Shown here one piece after another: positions 12,399 through 25,438 of a stretch of DNA of 64,000 nt. Numbering within the stretch: the stretch's first letter is position 1; each line of letters starts with the position of its first letter. Origin of the DNA: Scleroderma bovista (lineage: Eukaryota; Basidiomycota; Agaricomycetes; Boletales; Sclerodermataceae); the NCBI GenBank assembly GCA_037178675.1, contig JAYMGJ010000194.1:80679-144678 (forward strand), given 5' to 3'. A program made the position numbers and the translations under genes. The notes beneath the pieces are model-generated. The model was given only the letters and a program-made list of their open reading frames with translations, was not told the DNA's origin and ran no database searches.

Positions 12399-12895
12399 TG
12401 TCTTGGGGAATTGGTTCGGCTTTACTTCTATTTTTTTTTTCCATTTGTTTGTGTGAGATTCATTCGCCCCAAAGCTGAAAATGTCGCAAAACCTCCCCGG
12501 TTTCCTATTTCCACCACTATCAAATGTATGCACTTCCCTCAGACAGGTTCATTGTTTCAATGTATAGTATACCAATCTTTATAGTCACAGGGAATGCAAT
12601 ACTGCCTGTGCTGCTCACTTAGAGCCATTGCTGGGCTCATTTTGGGTTAGAAAGCCCCCAGGTTAAGTAACAGGCTAGACATATTGGGTTACTAGGTCAC
12701 TTCGTAACAAAATTCCAAGTCATATGCTTCCAACATACGTCAAGATCGTTACAAAAGACAATGTGTACCGTAATATCGATTGGATCCAAGATCACTTTGC
12801 GATACAAAAGTTAGAGTGCCATGTCAGGATAACATTCGAAAGACTTTGCGGACGGTCCCTTCCATCCAACTAACAATACTGATCAAACTTATCTT
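12399..12895. other. Intergenic region between convergent genes
   Basis: About 500 bp with no supported gene. It could contain a final small exon of the minus-strand FAD oxidoreductase, because that gene's stop at 12896 directly follows a possible GTAAGT donor. Confidence 0.4.
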
Positions 12896-15319
12896 TCACA
12901 ATCCAGACAACGTGTACTTACCGCAGCGCCAACAATCGAGTAGACCGTTCGGATCGCTGGGGTCATAGAAGTTAGTTAAGCAAGAAAGTTGTACACCATG
13001 AGTATGCTCACTATTTTTGCTTGATCTCCAACAACGCAGGGTAATTATCACCCCAAAACGACTCTACAGCGACAATTGTATCAGATGGAAACCACGGGGA
13101 CACAAGAACTTACTCTCGTGATCGGATTCATAGACGTCGGCCTCGTTCTGGGGGAGAGACGTCAAAGCATATCGAATTATAAAACGGCGGAAGACACTAA
13201 CGAAATAAGCACCCGAATTTGGAGCAAGCTTTCTCAGCCCATGGGTTAGGAAATGCATGGTCCCAAAGGCTTGTTTAATATCGACAGAAGTGGCGTCATG
13301 GTTCCATGGAAACATGCCGACGATCTTTAGAAATTGTCAATCATCGTTTAAATTTGTTCATAAAGTCCGACGTACGTGCCAAAGTGAGTTACGCCAGGCA
13401 GGAGTGACGGAGGTGTCATCCCCGGTACTATTGTATATTGCAGGAGGAGCAAAGAGGACCATGAGACCGGGTGCAGCAGATAAGAACGTGCTGAGTTGCG
13501 TTCGGCCCTTCTCGGACTCAAAGTTCGCCTTGGGAATGAGACGTGAACTGGTCGTATGCGGGACTCCACAGAACTACGGTGACTGTCAGCTATCTGAGGT
13601 AAAATTGGACATTGCGGAATACCTCAACCCCGATATAGGCGCTGAAGAACGAAAGCCACGACGGCATTGTGGTGAGGGTGAAGGCGCCTCCAGCCTCGTG
13701 GATAAAATCAGACAACTCCTTGAACGAGACCTCTGCCTCATCCAGGCTCAAGGTAGGGTTAACGAAGAGATTCCCAAGCATGATCTCCAACTGCACAAAC
13801 GTCGTCACCCAATTGAATAGACAGTTAAATCAAGCAGATACTTGCACTGGTAAACCCACCCCAACCTTCCGAAGACCATTTCATCGCATTGTTTACGAGG
13901 ATTTCATTGAACCGCTTTGTATGCTCGGATGGGAAGGAAAACTTGGCTCTGAAGCGAGTAAGGCATCAGGTAGTTAAAAAGACCATAGATCATGCAAACT
14001 TACACTTGTAAGGGCATCTGTTTCTCCACCATGCTGGTCGCCTCCAGAACGACACCAAATGTTCCGCCTCCTCCCCCACGCAATGCCCAGAACAGATCAC
14101 TGTTTTGGCACTGGTTTGCTATCCGCAGCTGGCCGTCAGGGGTAACGACCTTGATCTCGAGCTGTATGGGGTGGCGTCGTCTTGCCATCCGATTCTTATT
14201 TGCAGGGCACACTTACAACACGATCGACTCCGAGACCATACATCGGAGTCAAAAGACCATGCCCTCCGCCCTACCATGATTGGCTTGGAATCAGCGGATT
14301 ACGCATAGGAGGAGGGGGTTTGCTACCAATAACCAACCGCCGTGCCATGCCACAGAAGATGAAAATCCACCTATCGCAGTGACTTTATGCTGATCTGCAA
14401 ATTGATAGACTTCTAACATTGTAGCGCCAGTCTGTATTTCAAATTAGGGGGTCACTATAGAGTAGATGTGGACATGTGGACATACTCCAGCAGTAATTGC
14501 TCGATATGTTGCGCCTTGCGCACAGCCAGTCGGGACGAAGGCCTCATGATAACTTAACTAGGGGCGTGTTTCAGTTAGTGGCACACTTTATATCGGACTA
14601 ACTAACAGAATTGAGGTTGCGCATCTGCAATTTATTGTTAAACAGACTTTGTAAGACAAAGGAAGGGACGTACCCATAGTGCCAAGGATCCTTTCATAGT
14701 CGATCGTCCAAAAAAATCGTGGCCAGAGTTCCTGATCGATAATGGGGTACCAGTGAGCTCGGAGAAAGAAAATGCCGCAATAACGTCCGATGCATCTTTA
14801 ACTTCAAGCTACCATGCCAGAGTTTTAGCAGAATTCTACATGAGTGTTTGAGTGACATACATAATGTTCGGATATACTCCCCCGACTGCACTCTGTGCCA
14901 ATGTATGCCACAGGATTCGCGGGATTGTTGTAATCTAGCAAGCATTTCTCTTCTTTGCTCAAACACGAGTCCCAGGCGCCCTAAGCATCAAGGTTAGCGC
15001 CATACGGAGGAAGAAAGAAATAACCAACGAATATCGTGCTTCCGTAGCCACGAGAACGGAACGGCTGTGAATGGTAGTTGGCCTGAACGGCTGCGCAGGC
15101 TTGCGAATCAGGAGAAACTGCCCGGCCGTCGTAGGAGGAGAAACAAGGCAGTGCAAGAGGTGCTGCAGTTCGTAAGCGGCCCCCAACCGTGGCATTGAGG
15201 TTGGTTAGAGAATTCGGAGAAACACGATCATGGACAAGGAGGTAGCGACCAAGAACAAGTATGATCAAGGAGATGATGACCGTGGGGCTCCTCGCAAGAT
15301 TGAGTATCGGGGCCAACAT
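12896..15319 (-). CDS. FAD-linked (PCMH-type, berberine-bridge-like) oxidoreductase
   Basis: About 15 short exons encode about 560 residues. The N-terminus has a hydrophobic segment (residues 8-25), so it is secreted or membrane-tethered. The PCMH FAD domain includes [11 protein letters not shown], with the histidine that normally binds FAD covalently, and GGWLLGGGHG. The usual second FAD-linking cysteine of plant-type berberine bridge enzymes is absent. The C-terminal BBE segment is recognised by [20 protein letters not shown] and LDCWRC. One exon is only 18 nt. Intron 13845-13791 uses GC-AG splicing (GCAAGT). Such enzymes oxidise alcohols or amines, often in secondary metabolism, with oxygen as acceptor. 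Neighbouring P450 and FAD genes support an oxidative tailoring role. The exact 3' end is uncertain. Confidence 0.78.
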
Positions 15320-17824
15320 GATGATGGGGCCTAGTAAACCTGACTCAATGGCAGTGCGGCCCCGAATTTAAGTCAGTTTACACGAGTCAGCCATTTCTCA
15401 CACAGCCCAGGTGTGCTGCATTCGGTTCTGATCCGGTGAACATTACGCAAACAGTAGATGGGAACGCACATTGCTGATGCGAATTTGAACGGTTCAGCAA
15501 CAATGTTAGTTCATGTCCAATATGCAGGCGCCTCCACTTTCCGGCCATCGCTCGTTCCATATCACCACGCACCGTCACGATCCAGTTGTTGCGTCAGTGC
15601 TCGTGCTACCTCAGTGTCGTTTGGACTGCTGCGATCCTTTTTAGGAGATACACAGCGGTCAATTGATTAATCCCGTTTGGTTTACTGTCAGTGTCAACGC
15701 ATAGCCTATGATATCAAATATTCCACCCACTTGTTGGCCAGTTTCTCACTACCCCCTAACAATAACTTTTCCGTCCAGCCACATTTCGCTATAAAGGAAT
15801 TCTTAAATGCTACGAGGTTGCAAATCGACGTCGATCTACGCAGTACATATTCGTTGGATAGCAAGACAAGCGCTAATGATGGTCATGCCGAGTGATGGGT
15901 GGCGTCTGTTGAACAGACCTCAAAGTTGACAAAACCGCATGATCATGAAACATGGTGCCAAGCCACTCTCATCTCTCACACACATCATGTACAGTTCTGA
16001 TAACCATATCCACCAACTGAGCCTGCTCAATTCCCCAGTATCCACTGTGCATGCTGCCCACACTTTCATAGCATACCCAACATCTCATATCATCCCATCA
16101 AGTACATATATACTCTAATAGTCCCATGGATAACTAGTCACATGCACCCGATTGCACGTCCGATGGTAGGCACAACAGACAAGTTATGTTTGGTATAAAA
16201 TTTGATGTGGAACAACCTTTATAATAGTATAGTATACTTGTGAGGGTTGAGTATTGGCCCCAGCACACGAAATGTCCAAGCACCTCGTGAAACTTTGCAA
16301 GAGAGCAGTGATGGCGGTGCATAGAGTCAGAAGGCCATGGAACATCAAACAATGACCGCGAAGAGGCTCGCAAGCACAGAGACCCAGCAGTTGCACCTAA
16401 GAGGATAGCGACAAGAATGCAAACCTACCTAACATGCCAGGCACGCTGCATGAAGCGTGAGAGTCAAGTCAAGTCACAGGAGCTGCGAGCGACACTAATG
16501 CTGCCAACTGAAGGCGAGTAGGAGGCAGCGGAGGGCGTTGTGACGGCCGAGTGCACGAATGGGACAGTTGTGGAGTCAATGGAATGACTGCCGCACTGGG
16601 TGGAGAACCGGCAAAGGGAGCCAGTAAAGTTGCCAAGGGCTACAAAATCGTGAGTAGAGGCTAAATGTGATTCCAGAAAACGGAGCCACATTGGAAAGAA
16701 AACAATCAGCGCGACGAGAATGCAAATGAATACGTACCAAACCACATGGACTGCCGCTTGAGGGGGGTAGGCAGCATGAGCGTGGAGATGTAAGACAGTG
16801 CATACTCGATGCGGAGCACCTCAGTGTTTGAACAGATCGGTCGAGTGGCCAGATGGACATTTTGAGAGGCCTGATGTGTGCGTCGAGCGCATCAAACGGC
16901 ACTGAAACAGCCCGGATGGGCCACGGTGATCATCATGGCATGATGCACGCTGCGACTGTCGAGAGCGAGATGGCTGGCGGAGGTGACGACGAACAAAACG
17001 GAAGCGACAGAGGTGTGGACGGCATGACTAGCGGCAGCGACATCAACTCAACGGGAGTCGAAGCAGCGCAGCTAGTTGCAGGGTATCAGCATATGTGTCA
17101 CAATAGAAGAATGCGAAATTGGGACTCACTAGTGTCGCCCTCAGAGCGTCCGCACTGGACCACTGGACGGCGACGGCGACGCGCAAGAATAAAAATCGAA
17201 GCTAGGAATGTGAATCAAGCTCGAGAACGTGAAATGGCTTCTCTAGAACGCGCATGCGTCGTGTAGCCACCGGGAACACCTCGAAACGCACCAGTGAGGT
17301 CGTTGGACCCAATCGTCGACGTAGAAGAATTAAAATTGCATCTACAAACGTTAGTCGAGCGCTGGACGAGAAGAACGCTTAGCGGGGACGCAATGGTCAA
17401 TGTTCGAGCCCATTGTCTGCTTGCGAAAGGAAGGATAACCATGAAGTTATCATTACGAAGTCGATCAGTGTGACGGAATGTGCTCACACAATAGTCCATT
17501 CTCGGTAGAGAATTCCTTTGGGTCACTCAGAAAGAACTGGCCAAGAAACTCTGTAAGAGGTAGACTGGGGGAAATACATCAAATATCCTACGTCCTTAAG
17601 TATTTCTACGTGCAGCGGGAGAATGAACGAGTATCTAAAAGAGAAACAAAGAAACAAGTAAATCCGAGGCGTTACGATTCATAGGTCGTTACAATCAGAT
17701 TGAAGTACAGAAACAGTACACATGAATGTCTACATACGCTGCATTTCATTGATTGGCAGTAAGAACAGGAATCGCAGGCCAGAGCTGCCAGGCCATGCCC
17801 GATTTGAGTGTGGAGGAACATATC
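15320..17824. other. Long intergenic stretch, no supported gene
   Basis: About 2.5 kb. Several ORFs of 70-140 codons exist on both strands (for example 16853-17266 plus and 16464-16745 minus, the latter with one hydrophobic stretch). None shows a recognisable domain, a consistent exon chain or a homologous copy elsewhere. A repeat copy sits at 15545-15571. Confidence 0.35.
15545..15571 (+). repeat. 27-bp repeat, intergenic copy 2
   Basis: Identical over 27 bases to 2241-2267 in G-alpha intron 1, with patchy similarity on either side over roughly 75 bp. This suggests a dispersed short element whose full length cannot be fixed from two copies. Confidence 0.7.
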
Positions 17825-19886
17825 TCAGTCCATTCTTTTTCGGAACAAGAGCTTTGTCGATGGTCTCGTGAGAAGAACGCCGGCCAATTGTCGACTGCCT
17901 GGGAAATCCTTTCCTGGCTTCAGATCGTAAGTTACAACAATATAGGCAAGCAGAGCCTTCAGCGTTATGGACGCCAGAAATCTGCCAGGACTAGGAAACA
18001 TCAGGAATCGAGTTGGAGATGTGCGATAGCAATAGACACATGTACTCACCAAGCCAGTTTCCCTAAACCAAACCCAAGTGAGTCATGGCTGAGAGAAGTG
18101 AATTGGTATTTGGAAGGATCGCCGCATTTATCTTGTAGATCCACGAATCGAAACGGTTCAAAGGCGAAAGGATTCTCGTAGTTGTGATGATCATGCTCAA
18201 TAGCATAGGACGCAAAGGCGACACGTGTACCCTGTGGGAGGAAAGTTCCGTCGGAAAGGGTGACATTCTTGAGTGTTTTTCGTTGAACGCTAACTAGAAG
18301 CGAGGTGAGATAGATAGATAAGGAGTGTGCGCGGAAAATACACACAAGCTGTGGTGCCTTCGAAACGGAGCGTTTCTTTGATGAAACTATCCACTCTCCG
18401 CATTTGTGCGATCCCTTCTCTTGTCCACCCATGTGCATCAATTGTCATTTCGACTTCTTCACGTAGTGGTTGTACACACTGTGGGTTTGTAGCTAGATAG
18501 CAGAGGACTTTTGACAAAGCCTGGTGGAGGTATGTCGGATTCAAAGTGGGAGAAGTTGCGAAGAAAGACGCACTGCTGAGGTCGACTATCGCAGAGTGGT
18601 AAGCAACGAATAGGGAAGGAGATAAAAGGAACTCACAATCAACCCTCCGAAAATAAAGAACAGTATTCGGGCAGTCAGTAGTGGGACCGTGGTCTCACTT
18701 CCGTGGTCCATACACCACTGCAAAGCATCATTCTACTAGGCTTGGCATTTGCTAACCACATCTTGAAATAGAGCACCTACAGGTCTGTCCGTCCAACCTT
18801 CTCCGTATGCCTGCATGCATCTCTGACGCTCCTTGATGATGGGTTCAAGGTGCTCGGCTCCAAGCCTTAACCTCGAGGAAGTGGTCGTGATAAATTTCGC
18901 ACCTAGGCTGAAGGGAATTGCAGTCCAGAATCTCGGTACCATCAATTGTGGGTGAGGGACCTACGCAAAGGCGACATCTGGAACCTTCCCGATCATAATC
19001 CCTTCCTTAATGACATCCATGGTGCTTTGCAAGGTCAAGCTGACCCAATCAGGGTCACGACCTGGATCGTGGTCAGAACAACATACAGTAGCATCTTCAG
19101 CGACGCACACAAAGGAAGTCCAACTGCTGTTCGGTTGAGCATTCTGGTAATAATTATGTGAGAAGAATCGACCACAGGAATGCATTTCCATTCTGTAAAT
19201 GGATCGTCAACACTTGGTATTGTGCTTCCGAGATGCAGAACAACCATTGGGCTTCATGTCGAGCAATTCATCTAATGTCGCAACCATCTCATCCTTGATT
19301 CCAGGAAGTAAGGCAGAGAGATGACGCGTGATTTGTGTCCGAATTATTGTCACGTGGTAGGGATCGTGAAGAATTTGTGGTCCAAAAGTGTGTTCCATGC
19401 AGATCGCCTGCCATGGACTCAGATTAGTATGGTGTAGCAACCACGTCTGTGCCAACGTACATCGTTCAGTGCAAGTCGGAAAGACATCACATCAGTCGGC
19501 AACTGCACAACCTCCTCAAGATGGCTGGGATTCAGATAGACCATCCACCCACGCATGGTAGAAACCTTGAAGGCGCCCGTCTTGTACTGGTAGATCATAT
19601 TCCATTCAGTAAGCCTGCTGCACACGACGAAGCAGTGAACTAACTTTGTCAAAACCTTGCTGAACGATGTCAACGCCATTGGTTATGTATTTGATACATG
19701 ACCAATATGATCCCAGTAGGCTAGAAGACCCGACAGTGGGGATGTGGTCGAGCTTACCAAGTGACAACTTGAGCTGAATACTGGCCGTTGAAAGGAAAGA
19801 CTTACCGGGTGCGGGCGGGAAACTGCATAACAGGCGAGAATACTAGCCGCAAGCCCAATACCACAAAAGAGCGTCAGATCCTCCAT
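17825..19886 (-). pseudogene. Cytochrome P450 (paralogue of 34897-37039), probably inactivated
   Basis: Exons 19886-19806, 19752-19645, 19586-19461, 19407-19245, 19192-19109 and from 19061 match the P450 at 34897-37039 exon for exon. Exons 2-5 of both genes have the same lengths (108, 126, 163 and 84 nt). Later exons carry the K-helix SFIKETLRFEG, the PERF-like EPFRFVD region and the haem loop FGLGKLACPGRF, whose cysteine codon is split by an intron (donor GTGAGT). The fault is an in-frame TAG at 18963-18961 between the exon coding the VIKEGIMIGK segment and that coding VPRFWTAIPF. No adequate intron removes it: the nearest candidate would be about 24 nt, or would delete conserved residues. 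It is therefore a likely pseudogene, unless the assembly has an error. An N-terminal membrane anchor is present, and an ER mono-oxygenase role is expected if active. Confidence 0.75.
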
Positions 19887-20406
19887 AGTCCGGCCTTAAC
19901 GACGAAAGTCTATATGACTGGTTGGCTTATATACCATCTTTGTGTTCTCGCAAGCCCCTCGGTTCCCGGCCTCGCTCTCTGTAAATTTAGCATCGAATGA
20001 TGCATACGTAGGACGCACTCTGATTGGAGGGAGTTACTAAGATTACATAATCGATGTTTAGTCCCAAGTTGAAATAATGGGTCTATTTATTTAAACCGGA
20101 ATGGGCACAGTTGGTGCTGTCAGGGCCGAGCAGAATCATAGAATTATGTTACACTCTTGCTGAGTTTTTGAATACTCAGGAAGCACTCTGATTGGGTGGG
20201 GTTGACGATAAAGCTTAACCAAACGGGAACTATTGCTATGAGCGCTTTTGCTCGGGTACGCATTTTGATGTTTTGTTCCGATTGCCAGATCGGGAAGACG
20301 GCAATCTATGCCCGACAACGTCGGTCACATGTAAAAGCGCACAGGTCGGCATCAAGGTCGCAAGGTGGCATCCATTTCAAAGCTTCACCGGTCAGTGATT
20401 CGTAAC
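19887..20406. promoter_or_regulatory. Divergent intergenic region (P450 / FAD oxidoreductase)
   Basis: 520 bp between the two start codons, so it likely holds both promoters. A phrase related to CACTCTGATTGG occurs twice, near 20018 and 20184, about 165 bp apart, and may be a local duplication or shared control element. Confidence 0.4.
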
Positions 20407-22379
20407 ATGGTGAACACGCAGCTCCCCTTTGCTTCCCTCGCCGCTCTCGCGAGCATCAACACCACAGCGGTCACGGATCCAGGCCTAATCAATGCCACCT
20501 GCAAAGCGATTGCGGATGCCATCTCTCCGCATTCTGCGGTGCACTACTACGGTATCACCCTCTTTCTGCCTTCTCATTTGAATTGTGTTTTTAGTTTGAT
20601 TGTCCAGGACCACAGTATGACAACCAAATGTATCACTGGGCATCCTCGAGCGCAGAGCAGGCTATGTGTGCCTTTGAACCCACAACCACGCACGATATTG
20701 GGGTAGCTGTAGGTGTCTTGCAACTTCCTCTTACCATCCAACTGAACCTCCACAGCTCCGAATCATTGGGGAGAATATGTGTCCATTTGCGGTGAGTCCT
20801 CGTTATCTTCGTTTGCTAAAAGACTGACATTCTTGCACCAGATCAAAGGCGGAGGTCATACAATGAATCCCGGCTTCTCGTCCACAAATGGTGTGCAGAT
20901 TGGCATGTCCCAGTTCTCGGATATTCAATACAGTCCGGAGTTGCAGACCGTTACGGTCGGAGCGGGCTTGACCTGGGATGAGGTTTACGCCGCCCTTGAG
21001 CCCCACGGGGTAAACGTCGTTGGTGGTAGAGTTTCTGGAATTGGTGTGGCAGGCTTCACTCTTGGCGGAGGTACGCGCAAAATCAATCTGTTTTAGTTCT
21101 CTAACTCACCCGTTTAAGGGTACTCGTGGTTAACCAACCAGCGTGGTTTGACAATTGACACTGTACAAGCATATGAACTAGTCTTACCCAATGGCGCCAT
21201 TGTCAACGTTACAGACTCTTCCTACCCAGATTTGTTCTTTGCTCTCAAGGTATGCAACGAAACTTACCGCAAACATAGAAATCTCAGCTGACTTTACCAT
21301 AGGGCGGATACAACAACTTCGTGCGTTATTTTTCGTTGCTCTCTCCAGAAATAACTTGATCCTATGAAGGGCGTTGTGTCAAGATTTACTTTTAAGACGT
21401 TCCCCCAAGGACAAGTTTGGGTGGGTCTAGCTACAACCTTTGCGCCCTCTTCATGCTGAAAGCCCCAGGGTGGCATGATTATCTATGGAAGCCATGTCAT
21501 GGATCAAGTCACCACTGCTACTGCCAGTTTTTCAGCACAGTCTACAGATCCCAAAGCTCAAATCATTGCTGTGTACACCTATGCTTCTGGACAGGTGAGT
21601 TTAGGATCAATATTATTTTATAGTATAATTTTATAATCTTATAACCAGGGCCCTATGTTAATTACGTCCCTCTTTTACGACGGTCCAACTCCACCCCCGG
21701 GTGTATTTGACCAATTTCTAGCGATCCCGCACTTCATGCAGGATATCGGCACACGATCCTTCCTATCACTTGTGAAATCCATGCCCTCGGATCCAACAGC
21801 AAATTTACGGTAAGTTATGCAAACAAACCGGCACCATTTGTAAATTAAATGTACCCATTAGTGGGATCTTCCACACCATTTCTGTGACAGGATACTCCGA
21901 GCAGTTTCTCCGGGCCATTGCTGACGAAGCCATTGTTCGTAGTTCTTCATTTTTTGCGCTCCCTGGTAATGCTCGCTCCCCAGGTTTTAGGCCGAGCGCT
22001 TGCCTCCTCGTCTGGAGAGATGTTCTCATACGCGGTTTCGCCGTTCTTGCCAACAATCTTTAGCCATAGCACTTCTCCTTCCGCCTATCCTGGCTCGCGT
22101 GACTGCGGTGTGTTCCCTCTCAACCTCTACATCGGATGGGTCTCACCATCTGCCGACGAGCTAATGCACAATGCGACCCGCACAAGTGTTGAAAAGATAT
22201 ACAATCACGCGATCGCTCTTGGGCAAACCACCTCAGACGCCCCATTGTACGGCAACTATGCCATATTCGACACCGCCCTTGAAAGCATCTATGGGGATAA
22301 CCTCCAGCGTCTCAAGTTGATAAAGCAAGAAGTCGACCCGGGTAATGTGATGGGTCTCGCAGGAGGCTTTAAATTCTGA
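20407..22379 (+). CDS. FAD-linked (PCMH-type) oxidoreductase
   Basis: Eleven exons, all phase-consistent (20407-20551, 20608-20708, 20756-20791, 20842-21070, 21119-21249, 21303-21320, 21370-21420, 21469-21594, 21649-21809, 21862-21934, 21984-22379), give 488 residues. Exon 6 is an 18-nt microexon. IKGGGHTMNPGFSS carries the FAD-binding histidine, and the GAGLTWDEVY and GGRVSGIGVAGFTLGGG motifs complete the FAD domain. A BBE-like tail ends at PGNVMGLAGGFKF. No second FAD-linking cysteine is seen. It appears intact, is not closely similar to the enzyme at 12896-15319, and is divergent from the P450 at 17825. It probably oxidises a small alcohol, sugar or secondary metabolite; the substrate is unknown. 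Confidence 0.88.
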
Positions 22380-23873
22380 TTGTCCATGGAACTACTCTTA
22401 TGAATGGAGTTCATTCTACTCATCTCGAACATGTTCGATGTGGAATTTGCTGGTCTTTTAGTTGGCACTGTGAATTTCCGGCTGTAACGCTTGTATTTTC
22501 CAATGATACCACACGAATTAACCTGACTGCACCAGAGCTTGTCATCGGTTTGCTCAGCCAAATTTATCAACATCAATGTGCCTTGGTTAACTCCCACGAT
22601 AAACCGGCAGCCTACTAATCGCTGACCATTACGCCAGACGAGTTGTGCGTATCGGCACTTATTGGTGTTCTTAAGTACTCAAAACTTATCAGAAACTTCA
22701 GAAGTTCAGATTCTTGAGAATTTGATACTGCAGGTCAGTGGAGCAATGTATCGTAGTGGCACTGAACCATCTAACCTGTTTCGTGCTTTAATCTACTTCT
22801 CAGTCGTTCCCTAATGGTATCGCCGCAATTCCAATTGTGATGCCATCATGGCCCGTTGGGAAATTTACGTTTTCGGCCTGGGTGCCTTCTGGAAGTCCTT
22901 ATCTGTAAAATTATGTGTCAAATCTGTGTTATCCCTGGCACGTGTAGTACTAAGTAGGCGGTAATTAACTTTGCCCAGTAAAAATGTCAGATCAGTAAGT
23001 GGCGACGGCTGCACTCGTACGCAGTCACAACAACCTCCCTCTCGGCCCTGCATTGCAGATAGGCTTATCTCGTGTGGACGACCTGCACACGTCCCCAGTG
23101 GGATATCGAGAAAATGGCTAAGCGCCAGAGGCCCAGAGCGAATTCCAGTCATGGCTCACCATATTTGTACCTGCCTGAAAAGAACAAGTGATTGTAACTC
23201 CGCCTACTTGATACTATGTCGTTTTCAGGCAAGTCCGTTACACTGCCACTGTGCAGGAAAACATAAACATAATCTGTCGCCAATCTCCGGATTGCGGTAC
23301 GCATCATTGAACTTCTTTGCTATTTTAGGGAGGCGCTAACAGCCTTGAACCACACCATGCGACTTGTCAAATTCCGGCAGGCAAATTCGGTTCCAAGTCA
23401 CGCCGGGTGGGTGGACCGTCATTTATAAAAATCATACAGGCCCCATAGATTGAAATGCTATTATATTTTAAGCTGCATAACATTCGAACTCGTCTAGTGG
23501 TGCACCGGAGCCCGCCACTTCGTGGGATCGCGCCGCCAATCCTTTGGAACCATCCGAGGAGGAGAAAGCGAGGCAATATGTCAATCGGTTGTCACATGTA
23601 TTCGGCATAGTAGTAATCGTTCTGATATGATCCATACGTTGGATGAGGTCACGGCCTAACAATTTTGTCATTGTCTGGCAGGTTATTCGGGCGATCAGCT
23701 ACAAATTTACCCTCAAAGTATTCGATGCGAACCGAACAGACGATGATGCTGGCATAAGGCGCGTTCCATGTGTCAATTTTTGTCCCATTTAGAATAAGAG
23801 CGTCTTCTCCGTTTTCATAAATCTCCCACTGTGGTTTGCAGCGTTTGGTCTCCCCCTCCACGACGTGTTCACG
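22380..23873. other. Intergenic region, no supported gene
   Basis: About 1.5 kb. ORFs up to 122 codons (22971-23339 plus) show no domain, no hydrophobic or cysteine pattern of note and no splice-consistent partners. The last few hundred bases should hold the promoter of the P450 starting at 23874. Confidence 0.35.
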
Positions 23874-25438
23874 ATGATCACCATTATCCTGGCGGTCGCT
23901 CTCGCTGCAATCCTTTATACCGTCTCATCATGGGTCTCCAGTCAACAAAGGCCCGTCTCGTTTCCTCCAAGAGAGCCAAGTTTGTTGCCCTGGATTGGTT
24001 CTGCCATTAGTTATTTTTCTGATCCGCATGGATTCTTGGCCCGTTGCCAGTAAGTACAGCGCTCCGAAAATGCTACTGGATGCTGAACAACACTCCGATA
24101 GTAAACGCCATGGTTCAGTGTTCAGGCTACTACTTGGTGGACGAAATGTCATTGTTGTCTCGTCTCCATCCACAATCTTCGCTATCTATGCATCAGACAT
24201 TGCGGTACCAGGCTTCACGCACAACGAGGTGTTTCGTGCAGTCATTGGGCGCGCCCAACAGCGCACCAAATTTAATCTCGAGCGAGATCTCTTCCCAGTT
24301 CTCGATCAGACGTTGTCCAGGCGCGCTCTGGGAGACCTAACCCGATCCCTCGCGCAAAACATGTTCGCTAGAATTGAGCACCTTACTCGGGTTCAAGAAA
24401 CGGAGATATCAATCATGCCGCTTTTGACAAAGCCCCTGTACGACGCGCTCAATGACATTCTGTTGGGAGAAAGATTCGCCTCCGGCACGTTTGAGGATTT
24501 CTATATCCTGGATGCTAGCATGCCTAAGCGCCTCACTGGTGAACCATTCTGGTTCTTTCCCTCCATGCAGGCGCGTAAGCGAATATTCTCCCGCCTCGTC
24601 GACTATGTCGCTGGTTCACAGGGTGAGAATGAGGGTCTAATTGGCGGTAAATTTGTGAAGGCCATGCGCCAAGGCGACGTTTCTCAGAACGAGGCAGCCT
24701 GTCACCTTCTGGCATTTGTATGGGGAACGCATGCCAACACGCAGGGCGTACTAATCTGGCTCTTCTTATTCTTGTTCATGGACCCCGTTGCATTCAATGC
24801 CATCCGTAACGAAGTCGACGCAGCTATCAAGGACGTTTTCGGGGACCTGCAAGGTTTCTTGTCAGATGCAGACCCCAACAACCTTGATGGGCCCCATTTC
24901 GCGCTGCTGACATCTGCAATTGTCGAGACGATGAGGCTTACGGTGAAAATCATGGGCTTGCGCGTCGCCACTCGCGATTTCGACCTGAAGGACGGTGATA
25001 GGACAATACCTGTCCGAAAAGGAGAATGGCTTATGGGGAACGTTGATGCTGCCCATTCCGATGAAAGCAGCTATCCTGATAACCAGAAGTTCGTATACGA
25101 TCGGTTTGCTAATTGCGATCAGCGTGAGGGCAAGTGGCCAACGGAGGGAAAACCCTGGTTTTCGATGGGTTCTGGCAGACACGTGGTTAGTTTGATTTTT
25201 CTCCAGTTGCGAACATATATTAATGTATTTTGTTGGGACTTAACAGTGCAAGGGCAAGTATGTGGCTATGTATGAGTTGAAGGTGTCAGTGATTTTGTTC
25301 CTTCATCTCTTCCATATTACACCCGTTGGCGGGGCCCCTGCACCTTGGTGGCCACTACCACCACTGAGGCGCATCATCGGTATTCCACATCCGGACGAGG
25401 TTATTGTACAACTGCGCCCCCGGCACAGCTCGAAGTAA
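23874..25438 (+). CDS. Cytochrome P450, CYP7/CYP8-like
   Basis: Three exons (23874-24049, 24102-25185, 25247-25438), 483 residues. The start is the first ATG before a membrane anchor (residues about 2-20). The haem loop FSMGSGRHVCKGKYVAMYE has the cysteine ligand just after intron 2, and the K-helix ETMR is present. The I-helix reads WGTHANTQG, lacking the usual acidic-Thr pair and resembling the Asn-Thr arrangement of CYP7/CYP8 enzymes. Those relatives include sterol 7-hydroxylases and the isomerase prostacyclin synthase, so oxygen activation or substrate (for example a peroxide or sterol) may be unusual. It is intact and its large central exon is unlike the many-exon P450s nearby. The fungal CYP family number cannot be given. 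Confidence 0.85.

Noticed and set aside
16853..17266. 137-codon plus-strand ORF as a gene
   Set aside because: Composition is unremarkable, with no domain, no partner exon and no homologous copy, so it was left inside the intergenic entry.
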